From contig NW_003128862.1 in NCBI RefSeq assembly GCF_000003605.2, positions 1,034,660 to 1,098,659 on the forward strand: a DNA stretch of 64,000 nucleotides, written 5' to 3'. This DNA comes from Saccoglossus kowalevskii. Lineage: Eukaryota; Hemichordata; Enteropneusta; Harrimaniidae. The position numbers were made by a program, and so were the translations under genes. This document shows, in pieces, positions 24,501-38,700 of the stretch (positions are counted from its first letter, which is position 1; every line of letters begins with the position of its first letter). The notes under the pieces were generated by a model. It saw only the letters and a program-made list of their open reading frames with translations. It was not told the origin of the DNA and made no database searches.

Positions 24501-27491
24501 TATACCATGAACCTTAATTTATTTAGATTATTGAATGATTAATTATACTATCTACTTAATCATTCAAAGCATTTAGAAAAACGTTTGTGGATCGTATCAC
24601 CAATCCATTCAACTATTGACAAAGTAATCTGACAGAATCTAATGGATTCTACATCTCCGACACAAGTTACACTGTAAAAATCATATTTCTAGCTGCGTGT
24701 TCACATTTAAGCCAAAACAATTAATGCAGATGAACGCGTTCCACACGTTTGTTTACGTGTGTGCTAATTGTTTAGAAAACGTGTAAAGAAAGGTCGACGA
24801 TTGGCTTGCAAATAAATAAGATCTTTCACAGGGCGAATATGCAGTGTGAATGAGCTCAACCATTGTGCATACATTTCATCAAGATGGTACGCTATAGCGA
24901 TAATTATCGAGAAAAAAAACACGACAAGTGAATAGATACTGATATGGACACGTGTGGTAAAACGGCGTTAGTGTATTGGCGTCTCAATGTAACATTTGTA
25001 TGGGAAAACCGTGTTATTATCGATGATATGTCATTAAGGTTATAATAAACACGGGAATCGTTCTTGCATATAACCTTGTCAATCAACGTAATTGTGGTTT
25101 TTAGTGAAAACATTTATCCGAAAAATACAGTATTATACTAGCTTTATTTGAGGTGTTTTGTGTGACGACTGGTTATTATATTCATTTATGTACATGAATG
25201 TTTGTATAATAATATATGTGTTTTTACTTGCGAAGGAATTGATAACTAATTGTTGGGTTAATAGGCCTGCATTTGAATAAATTAAGGTCTGATCCTAAAA
25301 TAATGAGATAACACTATCCGTACTCTCTCTCTCGTAAAAAAATCTTACAAAGCAGCAATTAAAACATTAAAATAACATACCGAACCGTTGATTGTCAAAC
25401 ACAAGAACAAAACACAAATGCTTGACTATAATAAAAAAAATCCACAAGAACAAAATATTTAAATGACAAGCACATTACACAGTATAGTAAAATAAGTAAG
25501 ATATATGAACGCCATGGTTTACAGGAAATGAAGTCAGGTGTTTCAAAAAATGTAAAAAAAATTAAGCACTTCCTACGCCATGTGCAGTGTCCGCTATATC
25601 ATTCAGAATCTGACTTGTACAACATAAATAAACAAAGAACAATTTACAACACAAACAACACGCCAAGACACAGTCCTACCCTACATAAAAAAATTCTGAC
25701 AAAAAAACAAAAAAAAAAACAAAAAAAAAACATACCACATGACGTCGAATGAGTAAGAGTAAAAATAGATAAATCTCATTGTATAAATGTAATGATGTCA
25801 AGTGATTCGAAAAAAATAGTACATCCTGCTCCACATGTGACCCCCGCCAAAAGATATATGACTAAGTATTATAGTCGTCCTTTATTGAGGTACACATGAT
25901 GTAATATTTACTGTTTTTGAATGTGGCAGTGCATATATTTAGACATGATGTATAGAGATATTAGTAAATACTTTTAAAGTCTTCACTTTATAAATTGACT
26001 AAGCCATGGATAATTTCAATAGAGATTTCAAATTAAACGGAGTGAAAAAACAAATATAACTCACATGTTAATACCCTCACTAACAATATTGAAGACCATC
26101 GTCCACCAAACACGTCTTCGGCATCACAGAGCATAATGTGGTTGCGAAACACCAGTTCAGACCTCGTAAATTGAAGAGACTTTTCTTTTCCTGTTCAAGT
26201 GAAGATTCTACATGACTCGCTAAGCAAGAAGTGATGCGATGCCTGCGGGCTGGCTCATTAAATATTCCAATCTTACCTGTTACACATACCCTGATCTTGT
26301 TTAACGCAACATAGGCAGTTGGTCTCCCTAAGCTTTACTTAAAAACATTCGTCAAGTGACGTGGATGTCTATCTTTAATCAACCCTGATGTATGCGAACA
26401 ACGGCAATTGAGGAATGGTGGGGACATTCAAAAGCTGTGCATCTTAGCTTCCAGTGGTTTTTTTTCAATTTGTACTGTTATACAGTGCATACAATCGATT
26501 GAAATTTTGATAAAAACAGTCAGCACTTCCGGAGTGATGGGAAATCATGGCAACACGATTGGATTTCGCATGGGAGGTTCTGTGAGCGTCCCCAGGGTGT
26601 GGTCTCGATATTTCATCTCCATAGCAATCCACAGCCTGATCGTGTTTGCGGTGTCGGTCGACGTAGTAGATAAGGTCTGTTTCCATCTACTTTCGCCGCG
26701 TTATCGCGTTTGCTGAAACCTGAGATTGGTGAATAATTGGTGATGGGATACTCGTTAAGTGAGCTGAAAGGCTCTCCTATCAAGCCCGACAGTAATGATG
26801 TAGTGATATTTCTCATTACATTCAGGAACATATCCCATGCGGAAATATTGTGAAAATGTTAAATAGCAAACAGAAAAAAGATGAGGAGGTATTCTGGGCA
26901 GTTTTGTGTCTTTTAAAATATTTACATCAGAGTTCCTATTTATTTAGTTATTAGCCTGACAACAAATGCAATTTCATTGTGTGTGTCACAACAAGAGCTA
27001 GACAAGTCGGGAAGGTCTGTTTACATTCCATTTAGTTTCAACAGACAATTCGATATCTATTTATCAGATGACACACACAAAATGAGTTTAAATGACTTCA
27101 TAGATTATGAGTGTTTGATTTGAAACCCATAAAATCCGAACAATCACGTGCTGTTACATAACCGTGGTTATGTTGATAGATTTAGACCATTCTTGACACA
27201 TGTTATGAATGAATTACACTGAGATGTTGAAAACACATGATAAATTTAAATATATAAGGAGGCGCTTGAGAGAGAGGATTAATTGTCTTACACAATGATG
27301 TTTTCCTGTGATTGAATAAGCCACTTTCCGAACTTCTCGAGATTAGGAGGTATGCGTGTAATCAAAAGTAAAAACTGGACAAACAAAGGTCGCTGCGTCC
27401 TGTTGCTTGGGGTTTGACAAACGCGTATATTTCGGGGTAGTTTCGCGATTAATAATACACACATTCGATGACGGTCAATTTTGACAAAGTA

Positions 27492-27575
27492 AAGGTATCT
27501 CAACGCCATATTACCACCTGACATTCAACCAAGAAAAAAAGTAATACAATTTCAAAATCAAGTAATTTGATTTTT
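27492..27575 (+). repeat. Dispersed repeat, copy 2
   Basis: Partner of the repeat at 17331, shorter by a deletion in the middle. A weaker match to AACGCCATATTC occurs near 53078. Confidence 0.5.
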
Positions 27576-30500
27576 TACGCATAACGTGAGATCACATAGA
27601 AATTTAGAATCTCAGTTAATCCTAGATAAAGTATAATAAATATATTTTACTTGTTGTCACTCGGTTCACAAATCGTGTGTACCCATGTTATTTTATTTTA
27701 ATTATGTTATTTGTTTCAAATTATAATAAGTATATAGTTCGATATCACAAATACTTTGACATGGAATGCAATCCTTATCTTGTTTCCAAAGTAAAATGAC
27801 TTTTTTCGACTATAAGGGAAGAAAATCGAAACAATAGTTATGCAGATTCAATTATAAGGTGTACTTCTTCGGTTATGAATATTTTTAGGTATTAAATATT
27901 TTAAATGGAACTGAATAACCGGAAATTATACATCGATTCAAAACAATTACATACAAAGAATAGTATGTAGCTTATTAGAAAAGCATGTACACTGAGCAAA
28001 TCGCACCCATTCTGGCTTGATTGAGAGACATTAAGGCGACTTTATTTCCTAAGTATCTCAACTAACTGTCAGTCCATAGGTTAAAATCAGAAAATCCGGA
28101 TATTAAGACATTACAGCATTTGCACGTTACATTCAAACATTGTTAAGATTTTGCACGTAAGCTTTGTATAGTAATACGTACTATCTTTTACTCTAACAGT
28201 GACTAGCTTGTAATATATTATCAACGAATAAAAACACAGCTGGAGTTTATACAAATCAAAAAAAACAAAGACCTAGGTCTATTACAAACAAAAAAGGTAA
28301 ACACTAATGTATCATAATGATTTAAATCAACAACGAAAAGACCTCGATAGATAGAATAGATTCGTGGATAAATAAAAGTAGCGCTGTCAGACCTTTTCCA
28401 CCACATGTGAGTTTTAAAGAGGGGAATGTATAGGCACCAACAAACAGGGAATACAACAAAAAACAACTAGTTGAGGAAAAGGTGATCGAGACAATGAAAT
28501 GCTTCAGAACCTTCTAAACCTGTCTAAAATTGCAATCAAAATCACCACAATTTTATTGTTTTGTTATTATTATTTGATTTGTTGTTGTTATTGTTGATGT
28601 TGTTGCAAATATAATCGGGTACAAATTCCCGAAACATAACTCCTTAAGATGAGAGTGGCTAGCCAATATATTTGAAACATTTATTGATTGCGTAAATAAC
28701 TCCTCTAAAAAATGAGCCCACGCCATTCACTCAGGCCAGGATACATTATATCTCCTTTTCGAATGTGTATGATAAGAAATCTCGATATTGTGTATCTCAA
28801 TTTGTTTATATATATATGGTCTTTATTTATAATAGAAGGCCATCGGCCCATAATATTTACATACATTATCTATATTTCAAAAATAAAATTAAAATTTTTA
28901 AACAATTAACAATTATTGTAGCTTTTTTCGCTTTTTCATTACATGAGAAGTAAAGGGTTCCAGTCTTTGAAAAAGATATGTATTTTTTGTAGCCATTAAT
29001 CTGTAATATTTACTAACTGTTGGGGGATTAAACAAATTAGCAGGAATATAGTTAAATTAACAAAAAAGAACAAATAAGTAAAAAATGGTATTTATTTTCA
29101 ATGTTGTTACTGTTACAAAGCAAGCAAAAGCGTTCACTCCTATCTACATTATTTTTTTCTATCTGTCTCAATACGAAGATAGTGGCATGAACAGCAGAGT
29201 CAAACTAACATTTAAAATTGAGAACATTCACACAAAATAAATACTTTTCAGGTTTCAAAGAAAATTAAAATTCTCTACAAAATGTCAGTTTCTCTAAAGT
29301 ACATACCAGGCTGAACCACTCAGTATATAGAACTTGTTTATTTGTTTTAAGTTATTTACAGTTTGTGATTCCCAAACATCATCGAAGTTACATAAACATA
29401 ACATGACTAACCCAGGTTAACCTGAATCTAAGATTGGATTTTTCAATATTATACAACATAAGGTAGCATTTCTTTGGGTAATGGTTTTCTGGCATTTTTA
29501 ATAATTTTGTCCAATGTCTAATGTTTTTCAATGCTGCATGACAATAAATCGGAAATCTGTCACACTCGCCTAAGACTGCAACATTTGGAGCATCGCAAGA
29601 GATACTTAAAAAATAATAATTTGTGACACCCTAAATTTGTGTCTTCCCTGTCATAGTGAGATGAATTAAATAAATCAAACTATACAGCCTTCCATGTCCC
29701 CCTGTTTAGTTACCAGTAGCATATCAACTTAAGGGATAAGACTAAGATACTTCTCGCGGGGTATACCCTGTAAACATATTTAGTGTGTCACCTTTGTAAC
29801 GAAATTGTAGCGATGTAAAAAAAGCGCCTTAATGCAGCGTGTTAACGATCGGCATCATGTCCTACTTTTACTTTTCAAACTAAATCATCCATCCATGACG
29901 CTGTACAAATCACAGTTCTCTTAGACTTTTACGATGCCAGGACGCGGAATTATGAAACTCATTAATTATTACTTAGACAAGTTTTAGCTTTTACAAAGAA
30001 CCATAGCATACACGCAATCCAGCACACGCGACGTCGAAATAAATATCATGCCATCTGAAGACGTTTTCCAATATGAGGCACTGCATGTGATCCGTGTTTC
30101 ACGTGAAATAACTGTATATTCTCCTCACGGTTGTCACTGTGCTGTGATATGCATAGTATGGAAAACGTATGCCACCAAATTCGCCGTTATTGTTTGCACA
30201 CGCCTTTATTATCACCAGTTCAGTTTATGTCAGCACATTTTTCATTCTGTATTCGCACACACGTGTTTGATTTAAAACAACATTAGCTATTGAATGTGTT
30301 CTCGTAATTCTAATGGTGTGTTGACATTTCAGATCAAATTAAAAATAATGGCTGGTTTTATTATGCAGTGCAGAAATCACTTGTATAGCACAAAGTACCA
30401 AATGTCACTCATAATATTTACAATGAAAACAAAGCGAAACACAGACGCAAAGGTCAATTCTGAAAGCAAGTGGGATATTAACTGTATGGTGAGTAAGAAT

Positions 30501-33500
30501 GCATATGGAAAACTACGTTATACAACAAATATACCTCGTTGCCTTTAATTTAAACCAGTGTGCAATAAAATTACGTGTAATATTTTGCAGTATTCCCAAA
30601 AGCTTTCCCCATTCAGAATTTGCGTATGTTTCTAGTCGAGACGTACGATCGTTTCGGAGTTGTAATATGGTACTATATCCGAATGCTATTTTGTTGATAT
30701 AAACTGACACTTGAAATTGTATAAATAATGTTTAGTACGGTTATCAACCAGTTGCCAGACATTAAATTACACTGATTGTATGAAATTCAATCGCGTGACT
30801 GAATATTCATGTTATCCAATATAAATCCGATGTTCTCACGCAAATGAAAGACATATCGTCCTCTAATGTCGATATGTAGTATATGTACATGATTGCGTAA
30901 TTACTGTATCAAGACATTGACTGATTATCAAGATTATTTAATAAGGCTAACGCACATAGACCTCAGAAGCAAATGGCCGTCAAGATATCGTCGAATACGA
31001 GATAACTACAAGACTTGTTTTTGCCCCTAAAATAGTGTTCAGTTCTCTATGGTCATCGTGTTCATTGTTCCCCTGATCTATGTAACCATGAAATTTGTAG
31101 CAGTGAACGCGATGATAAAACAGAATGAAACAGTATTTGAGGAGCATAAAAAATGCTTTGCTCTGAACGATAAATCCACGGCCATTTGCGCTGAATGCCT
31201 GTACAGTAAACTAATATCAAATAATATGTGGCATACGTTACAGAGAATCAGAAGTAGTGGTAATATGATTCGCAAATCGAGCTTTATAAGTTATACTGTG
31301 TGAACAACGTATTGATCTATAATCGATGATATTTAAAATGTTTGTCCAGGTCAACAGTAAATCACATTAATTACGACTTGTTAAATGCCTTGTATATTTG
31401 CATATTTTTTTCGCTAACTACAGTGGGAAGTATCTACTCACTTACATTTAAAATATCAAGTCATTTGGTGATATTAGTTGCAGCAAAAACAGTAATTAGC
31501 GTTAATTTTGTAGAAACAAATTTAATGTTAGGCTTTTAAAAGAACACTGATCGAAACTAAAAACAGACAAATAACTCGATAATTAATTAATACTGCAAGA
31601 ATAATTTTGGAAATCTGAAATATAGTTATTTATCACTCTAAATTCCTAACATGTATCTAATAAATATGAATTGATTATACATACGTTTTGAATTTTAAAT
31701 TAATTATTTAATTTTTTGTTCGTAATAAAATTTGTTTTATTCATACATATTAGCCACGTGTCATCACATACACCGTGCTTTTATGGTAAATACGACACAC
31801 CTGTTGAATATTACGGATAATCTGGTTTCCCGCTGTTGCTGCATTCATGACTATGAATAATCAAACTCGCCATTATCTTTCCCGTCAATTGATTTAATCG
31901 TCCTCACCTTTTCTGGGAGAGGCTGTCAGCCCACGTGTTGGATCTACGGTTTGTACGCGGAAACAACAACAGCTGGCCTGGTAATTCGAAAATTAAGTAT
32001 ATGGTGGGAGCACACTGAATTGCATGATAATCTGGCGGACACGAATGCGTACAAAATAATAGCATACGGTTGAAACAGAATTCTTTTAATCGCAGAAACT
32101 GCAATTTTTAAATCTATGTTGTATTCCAAGTATATTGTGTATATGTATATCTCATAGTTCATACTTATTCATTTGCGTGTAAATTGGGCAACTTGCCCAA
32201 AAGTCTGTGTTTTTACTTGACCTTAAAAGTTGTTTAACGCTTCTTTTTTAAATATGCTTAAATTTATAAATGATATGTTGTCTAATGCATATTTTGACCC
32301 TTATCTGCTAATTCGAAAATGGCGCAGACGATAAGATTTTTCAAATTTATTCTGAAATCACGATATATAATTATCTACTAACCGTGTATGTTATAAAATA
32401 TATGGAACATTTGTTTGAGATGAACAGTGTCAAATTCAAAATTAACTTCATCCCCCGGCAACAATTTTATCAAAGATTGCGATAACATTTTTGGTGGTTT
32501 TAGCTGCCTTAGTACATATATCACCGAACCCTACTTGAACATTTGCATACATTAGTTTGTATAAAATAAAAGTAGATCATTCACGATGATCTATTAGGTA
32601 TGCCTGTTAACAGTTCTGTGCACTGATTTTCTGTTTTTAAAACGTCTGGCGTTAGTGACATGTGTCTGCGCTTAAATAGGTTAGCCCGACACGGATGGAA
32701 ATTAAAAAGTAGTTTCCTCTCTAATATCAGTTTACCGTTCACGTAATTAACAGACGCGTGGAAAAATTAGTCGCATAGTAAAGATCGTGATGAACATTTA
32801 TCTCATGGTCAAAATACATCTAATTTGTCCACTCCTGTCACAATTAAGGTTAATGCAATTGTACGGGGAGAATGAAATACATTGGTCTGAAAAAAAAAAT
32901 ATATTATTTCTCTACTATTCATATTTTGATTCCATCAGTATAGATTCATGGGCAGCGGATAAAAATTTGTCAAATACATCAATACCAAAATTCAATTAAG
33001 TAAGAGATAATCATCTGAAAGATGTGTTTGCATATTCGATTGAATCACATATTCGATCGAGTATGTACACCGGGCATATTGCCGCAACAATCTTGTAGTA
33101 TCGTGTAACGTGTTTATCAAACTCGTATTTTGCAACAAATTGCGGCGTCTCTTGGAAGAATTGTATATTCGTATCGCGCTCTTAGCTAGTTGCCAAAACG
33201 GAAGTCATAGTATCTCTTCATATATATATCGTTGACCTTTCTATAAAATATGAATATATAACTATATAATATATATTTTCTTTATATGGGCTAGTTAGGG
33301 TTTGGTATGTGGTGTTAGAGTATAGTTTACATAGTCAACATACACATTCCAAGTGTTCTTAGAATATGATAATTATTTATGGGCGTGATTCAAAATCAGC
33401 ATTTTCCTTGATGGCATGACTATTTCGAGAAATACAAATAATATTAAATAATAGTTATAACTAGCTGTCATATGTCAGTCTTAGTATATAATTATGCTTC

Positions 33501-35730
33501 GTGCATTAAACAGAAAAAAGCGACTAACTTACCAGGTATTAGCAGATACATATTGCGCTGTTTACATCACTAACACTCTCCTCATTTCTACGCGCTTGAA
33601 ATAGCAGCAGGATGATTTCAGATGAGAAATACATTTCTTCTCACGCTTCGCTCATTTGTAAAAAAATGGTTTTCTATTCAATTCTGTCTATTGTGGTTAA
33701 CCAACAGTTCATACACGAGGAATATGGACGGGTACATCTCTGTATTGTTCATCAGTCACACCTTATGTATCTCCAAGCTGTCACGCAGTGCGAGCGATAA
33801 TTGCGATGACCTTTGACATTTTACGCAGAGTAGTTGTTTCAATATATGTCGGTAGTTATTTTTTATATCTGATTGATGTGATGTTTGGTGATATTTTTTT
33901 CGACTTACCAATATAAGCTAAAATGAGATAAACTGCTCAGATCTGTGTCGCTGTATGGACCTAAACTAGGGACAAAGGTCTGACGTTGATTTATTTTAGC
34001 ACTTAGTTACGTTATGTCGTTAGCGTTTGTATTGACAAGTATTGTGTCTACATATCTTCCACTCGTGTAAACACAAAAGCCGCGCAATCAACATCATTTC
34101 CGTAAATTGGAAACAATACAATGGAATGACAGGCAGATGAGTAGACCTTTTCAATGTATAATCACACAACCGTTGCACACAACGCGTAAATTAACATAGT
34201 CATGGTTCAACCCTGCTCCATGCTATATGTATGACGCATCAAATAAATGGGACATCTTAAAACAGTGAAATTAGATCTAAGACATGCGCGAAACATTTAT
34301 TGGAAAAAGTCGGCTAATGCTTTTTTGAAGACTTAACGTGTTAGATTCGATTTATTTACAGTTTGTTTATTCAGAGTGATAGGTGTCGATTACACGAATA
34401 CAGTTCTCAATTCTCAAACTGTTGCACTGAAGGGACAACGCGTGGTCATTTGCGGAATTTGCAAATGAATGCATATAATATGCATAGAGTTAGACTTGTG
34501 TATAAACTTAATCTGGCATGGATTTGTTGTTGGTATTTTAGAAAAATGGTTTATGACCATCCTAGGCAAACCATAGACTGGCGATTTATTTCTTTTTAAA
34601 TTTAAAATTAAATAAAAAAACTAGCGAAATTTAGGTGTTAACGCAAAATCCCCGGTAACCGCGAAATCATACAGACTGGTCGTTTTTGCCGCGCCCTCTG
34701 TTGTGAAAGCAGGAACTAGTGTGCTTTCTTACTAGTTTTATGTTAATGAGCAGAATGACAGGCAAGAACATTATCCAACCAGAGTAATGTAACCTTTAAA
34801 CTATATCTAGTAAACCTTTGCACCTGAAGACTTCACTTTTCTGCGAGTTTCTCGATCGTCAATCATAACAAACGAATTACTATTTATAACGTTCTGTACA
34901 AATTATTCTAATGTAGCTTTATCTCGCCTGGGTTACAGTGAAGAGCGTTCTGCACAGAAGACCCACAATGTTTACCTCACTATGCAGCGCGCACGCCCCC
35001 ACTCCTTTTCTGTATCCGTTCAGTGATGTCACTGCATATCATGAATAAATAATAGCAACAGATTAACTGCAAATAAAACCAGTCTGTGGTGGTTTCGCGT
35101 TCACCCCACCTTTCGCAAAACTATTTTTTTCCAATTTTTGTAACTGAAAAAAAAAAATAACCACAGCTGGGCCAGCCGAGGCAAACCACAATGTGCAGAT
35201 AACAGTGCTACTGCTAATTCGTTATTTCACTTTGTTAGAAGCAATACACTGAGACTAGGGTCATGCCACAAATAGATGGTCAAATATTATGTTTAGAACC
35301 CTGTATACAACAAATACATATATGAGTGAGGAAAATACTATAAATGAAGTAGACATTTAAATAATTTGCTAACCATTGCTTTGAAATGAGTGACACTCGT
35401 TTCAGCATAAAATAGACTTGCAACTTGTATATCTTATCAATTATGTTAATATCTGAACAAATCTAGGCTAAAAAACAAGTATAATAACTTGTATGCGTCA
35501 TAGGTAGTAAGAATATGAGTTTTAGTATGCGTCATATAAGAGTAGTATATACGGTTTTTTTTGATGATGTTTAATCTAGAATATTAAATATATTCGTCAA
35601 TTTATTGATAAGAATTTAATTTCGTGCTCGATGTGTTTATATAGGGGGAAGGTATATCATTTCAAGCATTCGGAGTTGCAAAATGTTTTTAAATGTGTAA
35701 TTTACATGCTAACCCACAAACGTCAATATT

Positions 35731-35795
35731 GTTTAGTTTAGTTTAGTTTAGTTTAGTTTAGTTTAGTTTAGTTTAGTTTAGTTTAGTTTAGTTTA
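35731..35795. repeat. (GTTTA)13 pentanucleotide microsatellite
   Basis: Thirteen uninterrupted GTTTA units. It is not one of the known telomere repeats (TTAGGG, TTAGG). Confidence 0.97.
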
Positions 35796-38700
35796 GTTAA
35801 ATAAAAAAAAACGATCAGATGTAATTCTACTTTTAATGACCATTTTTACATAACACCTTTTGGCTGCCAATAGTATATAAATATTTAATTACGTTTGACA
35901 ATAAATAATACTGACGTTTTTAATCTTTTGACATAAATAACAGCAATTTTACAACGAAAGAACATGATTAAATATATTTCATGATTCTGTATCAGTTGAT
36001 AAATAAATGGCCTGTTTTGAAAGTTTTTATTTGCAATGAAGTCTTGTATCAACAAAAGTTGAGTGTGACTAGCGATATCCCAACACCTGCCTATCACCTA
36101 CCTATATTTCCGCAGGTGCACCTTTTTGTAACACAAAGAAATGTTCTTGTTTCTTTCAAATTATAATCTACTTCCGCAATATCTAAAGCTTTAAAGTTTC
36201 GTCTATGAATGCCGTTTCCCAAGAACTGTGTTATGTTCGCCAAGTGCTTCCTGCCCCAGGGTAAGCTACAAGATCACATACTAGACAATGAGGCGCTTGG
36301 AGAACAGAATGTACGTCAACAACAGTTTGAATTAATACTGTGTAAGATATCGGGTCGCACAGTGCTTGTGGTGTTTACGTCTGTAACAAACCGACATAAA
36401 CTGTTACAGCTGGGATAAAAGTAACCCTATATGGCAGATGAGTTCAACAACCCTATCACGGCTCTGTGCGTCTTGAAAGCATTCTGATACAACCTTACAC
36501 CCTGTCCATCACTATTAAATAATTTATTATTATCTACAAATTACGCTGCAATTACTAGATTTATTCTGGAACAGTGTTACTATAGTTCAATTCCAAGGGA
36601 CACTATAATTGTCTGCGTGTTTCATTTTTTCAATATAAATATAATTTATACGATATAATTACAAGTATGATTATATATTTTTATTTATCCTATAATCCCG
36701 TTAAATGTTTAACACGGAACCCATTAGTTTTGATTATGTTAACATTTTATGTATTGATATTTTAGATATGATTACAGGAATATAACATACATAAATGAAG
36801 CGTCCGTTAACAATACAATGTTACTGGGACATATCTTATTTTGAATGGTAAATAAATCAGTAGTGCAATACAAATATTACGTTCGATTTTGTTAATTATA
36901 TATTGAAAACATGTTAATTGACCCGTTATTATTGTTGCACAATAGATGTTGTACACTAGTTCACGTCATTTGAAAACGACGAACAGAGATCACAAACACT
37001 GCATGCATGTACCATCAAGTGATTAATCTCTACTCTCTATCTGACACAAAATGACAAGATTTGTGTATATACAATGAGTAATGCTCTGAAGAATTTGCTC
37101 GTAATTCATATTTAATAATCACTGAGTTAGTTAGTCTGGTTCGTCACTCATAAATTGCCGACATAGCCATGATGATAAGTTCAACTCAATTTGACATCAG
37201 CAGTTCATTGAATATAATATTGCGAATAAATGACAAAACGTCAGTTGCAAATTGAACGGCCAGTCACATGACCCTAGATTTAATCTTAAAACTGCCGTCC
37301 TATTCATAATCATGAATCAGTGCACTAAGTATTTGTAGGTCACTGACATCCTGCAAAAATCGATATTTGTAGATATGAGGACTACATACGGGTTCTACGT
37401 AGAATAGTAATGATGATAGACGGACATTTCACAAACGTCATTGTAATTAATAAGAATTTGAAATTGTTTTATAATATAATAATTATTTTTAGATCAATCA
37501 TAGACATTAGTGTGATTAAAATATTACTTAGGATTATTTGTGTTAGTGCTGAACTGTGAACGGCACCTCGAGATAATGAAACAGTGGTTTTAATGTATAT
37601 GACCCATCAGGATGAATCTCGCGTGGTGTCAAATGCTTACTTTTTGTGAGACAACTGCATGCTGCACTGCATTTGTAATGACATCCACATTAGATATCAA
37701 CATATTGTAAATGACTCAAATTAAATTAAAGAGTATTGACAATAATAACAAAGCCCGGAAACTTAATAAATGCATAGCATGAACTACACGATGTAGCCAT
37801 GTGAACGATAATATACATAAAACTTAATTGCCAGTACATATTCCAGTTTATATTCCTTTTTATAAAACAAACAGGCGTTATTTACACTTCAGATCTAGTT
37901 AATCCCGAATGTACAGGACAATTAACTATATTTGTGACATCATTCGAATTGTCACTCTAAAAAACGCACATTTAAACCTGTTATGAGTATAGCTATACGT
38001 CGAAGTTGAATGGTGCATTTTACGCACATTTAACTACAGATATGAACATCACGTTATTTGGATTCAACTAGGTATTCAAACCGTAGACTTTGCGCTTTGC
38101 CTTTGTGAGTGGAAATCATTCTCCCCTAGACCTAACGCTAAGCGTAATAACAGCTAACAGCAAAAGCACCCATAATGTCTGGCATTAATGTCTGGCAACA
38201 TGAGTTGTTCATTATATTCGCGATACATACATCAGACAGTCGTAATCAGTAATAAAGGTAAGATGTGGGGAACGACATGGCCGTTTAAAAAGTGTTTTGG
38301 TAGACCATTAATAATTGGAATCGGTGATTATGCAAGCTTCTGGACGTTTAATTTCAATGAAATCTTGCTAGAACGTTAAAACATAAATAATTGTCAATCA
38401 TTTTATCAGCCATCGTTTGTATACGTGCATTATGAATCACAGTAAGTCAATCTTGCGACGGCTAGTCCCTCGAGTTAACCGGTTTACCAGAGTAACGACA
38501 ATCATATCTTTTAAACGAAGACATACATTTGAAATACGTAAATACGCATTTCATGTGTTAGTGTCTTTAGAAACGTAATTTTTATAAAAAGTAACAACAC
38601 ATAATCCCAACGTAACAATATCTTTGCTCATTTTGTTGGAGTTAGTGATATTCAGCCGGTTCGTTTACCTGATAAACAGACAAATATATACCGAGTAATT

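Larger units (their letters stand above)
18510..35730. other. Gene-poor region upstream of the receptor gene
   Basis: No supported coding sequence. Noted structures: a 13-bp arm hairpin (19641-19669), an 11-bp AT-rich inverted repeat (20827-20862), a perfect 12-bp inverted repeat (24531-24567), an A-rich run (25697-25732) and the dispersed repeat at 27492. Open frames of 60-102 codons are within what chance gives in such sequence. Confidence 0.65.

Noticed and set aside
26408-26831. Overlapping open frames on both strands in a GC-richer patch
   Set aside because: Frames are open on both strands because of composition; none shows a family pattern or good splice sites.
35731-35795. Possible internal telomere repeat
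   Set aside because: GTTTA does not match any known animal telomere unit; it is a simple microsatellite.
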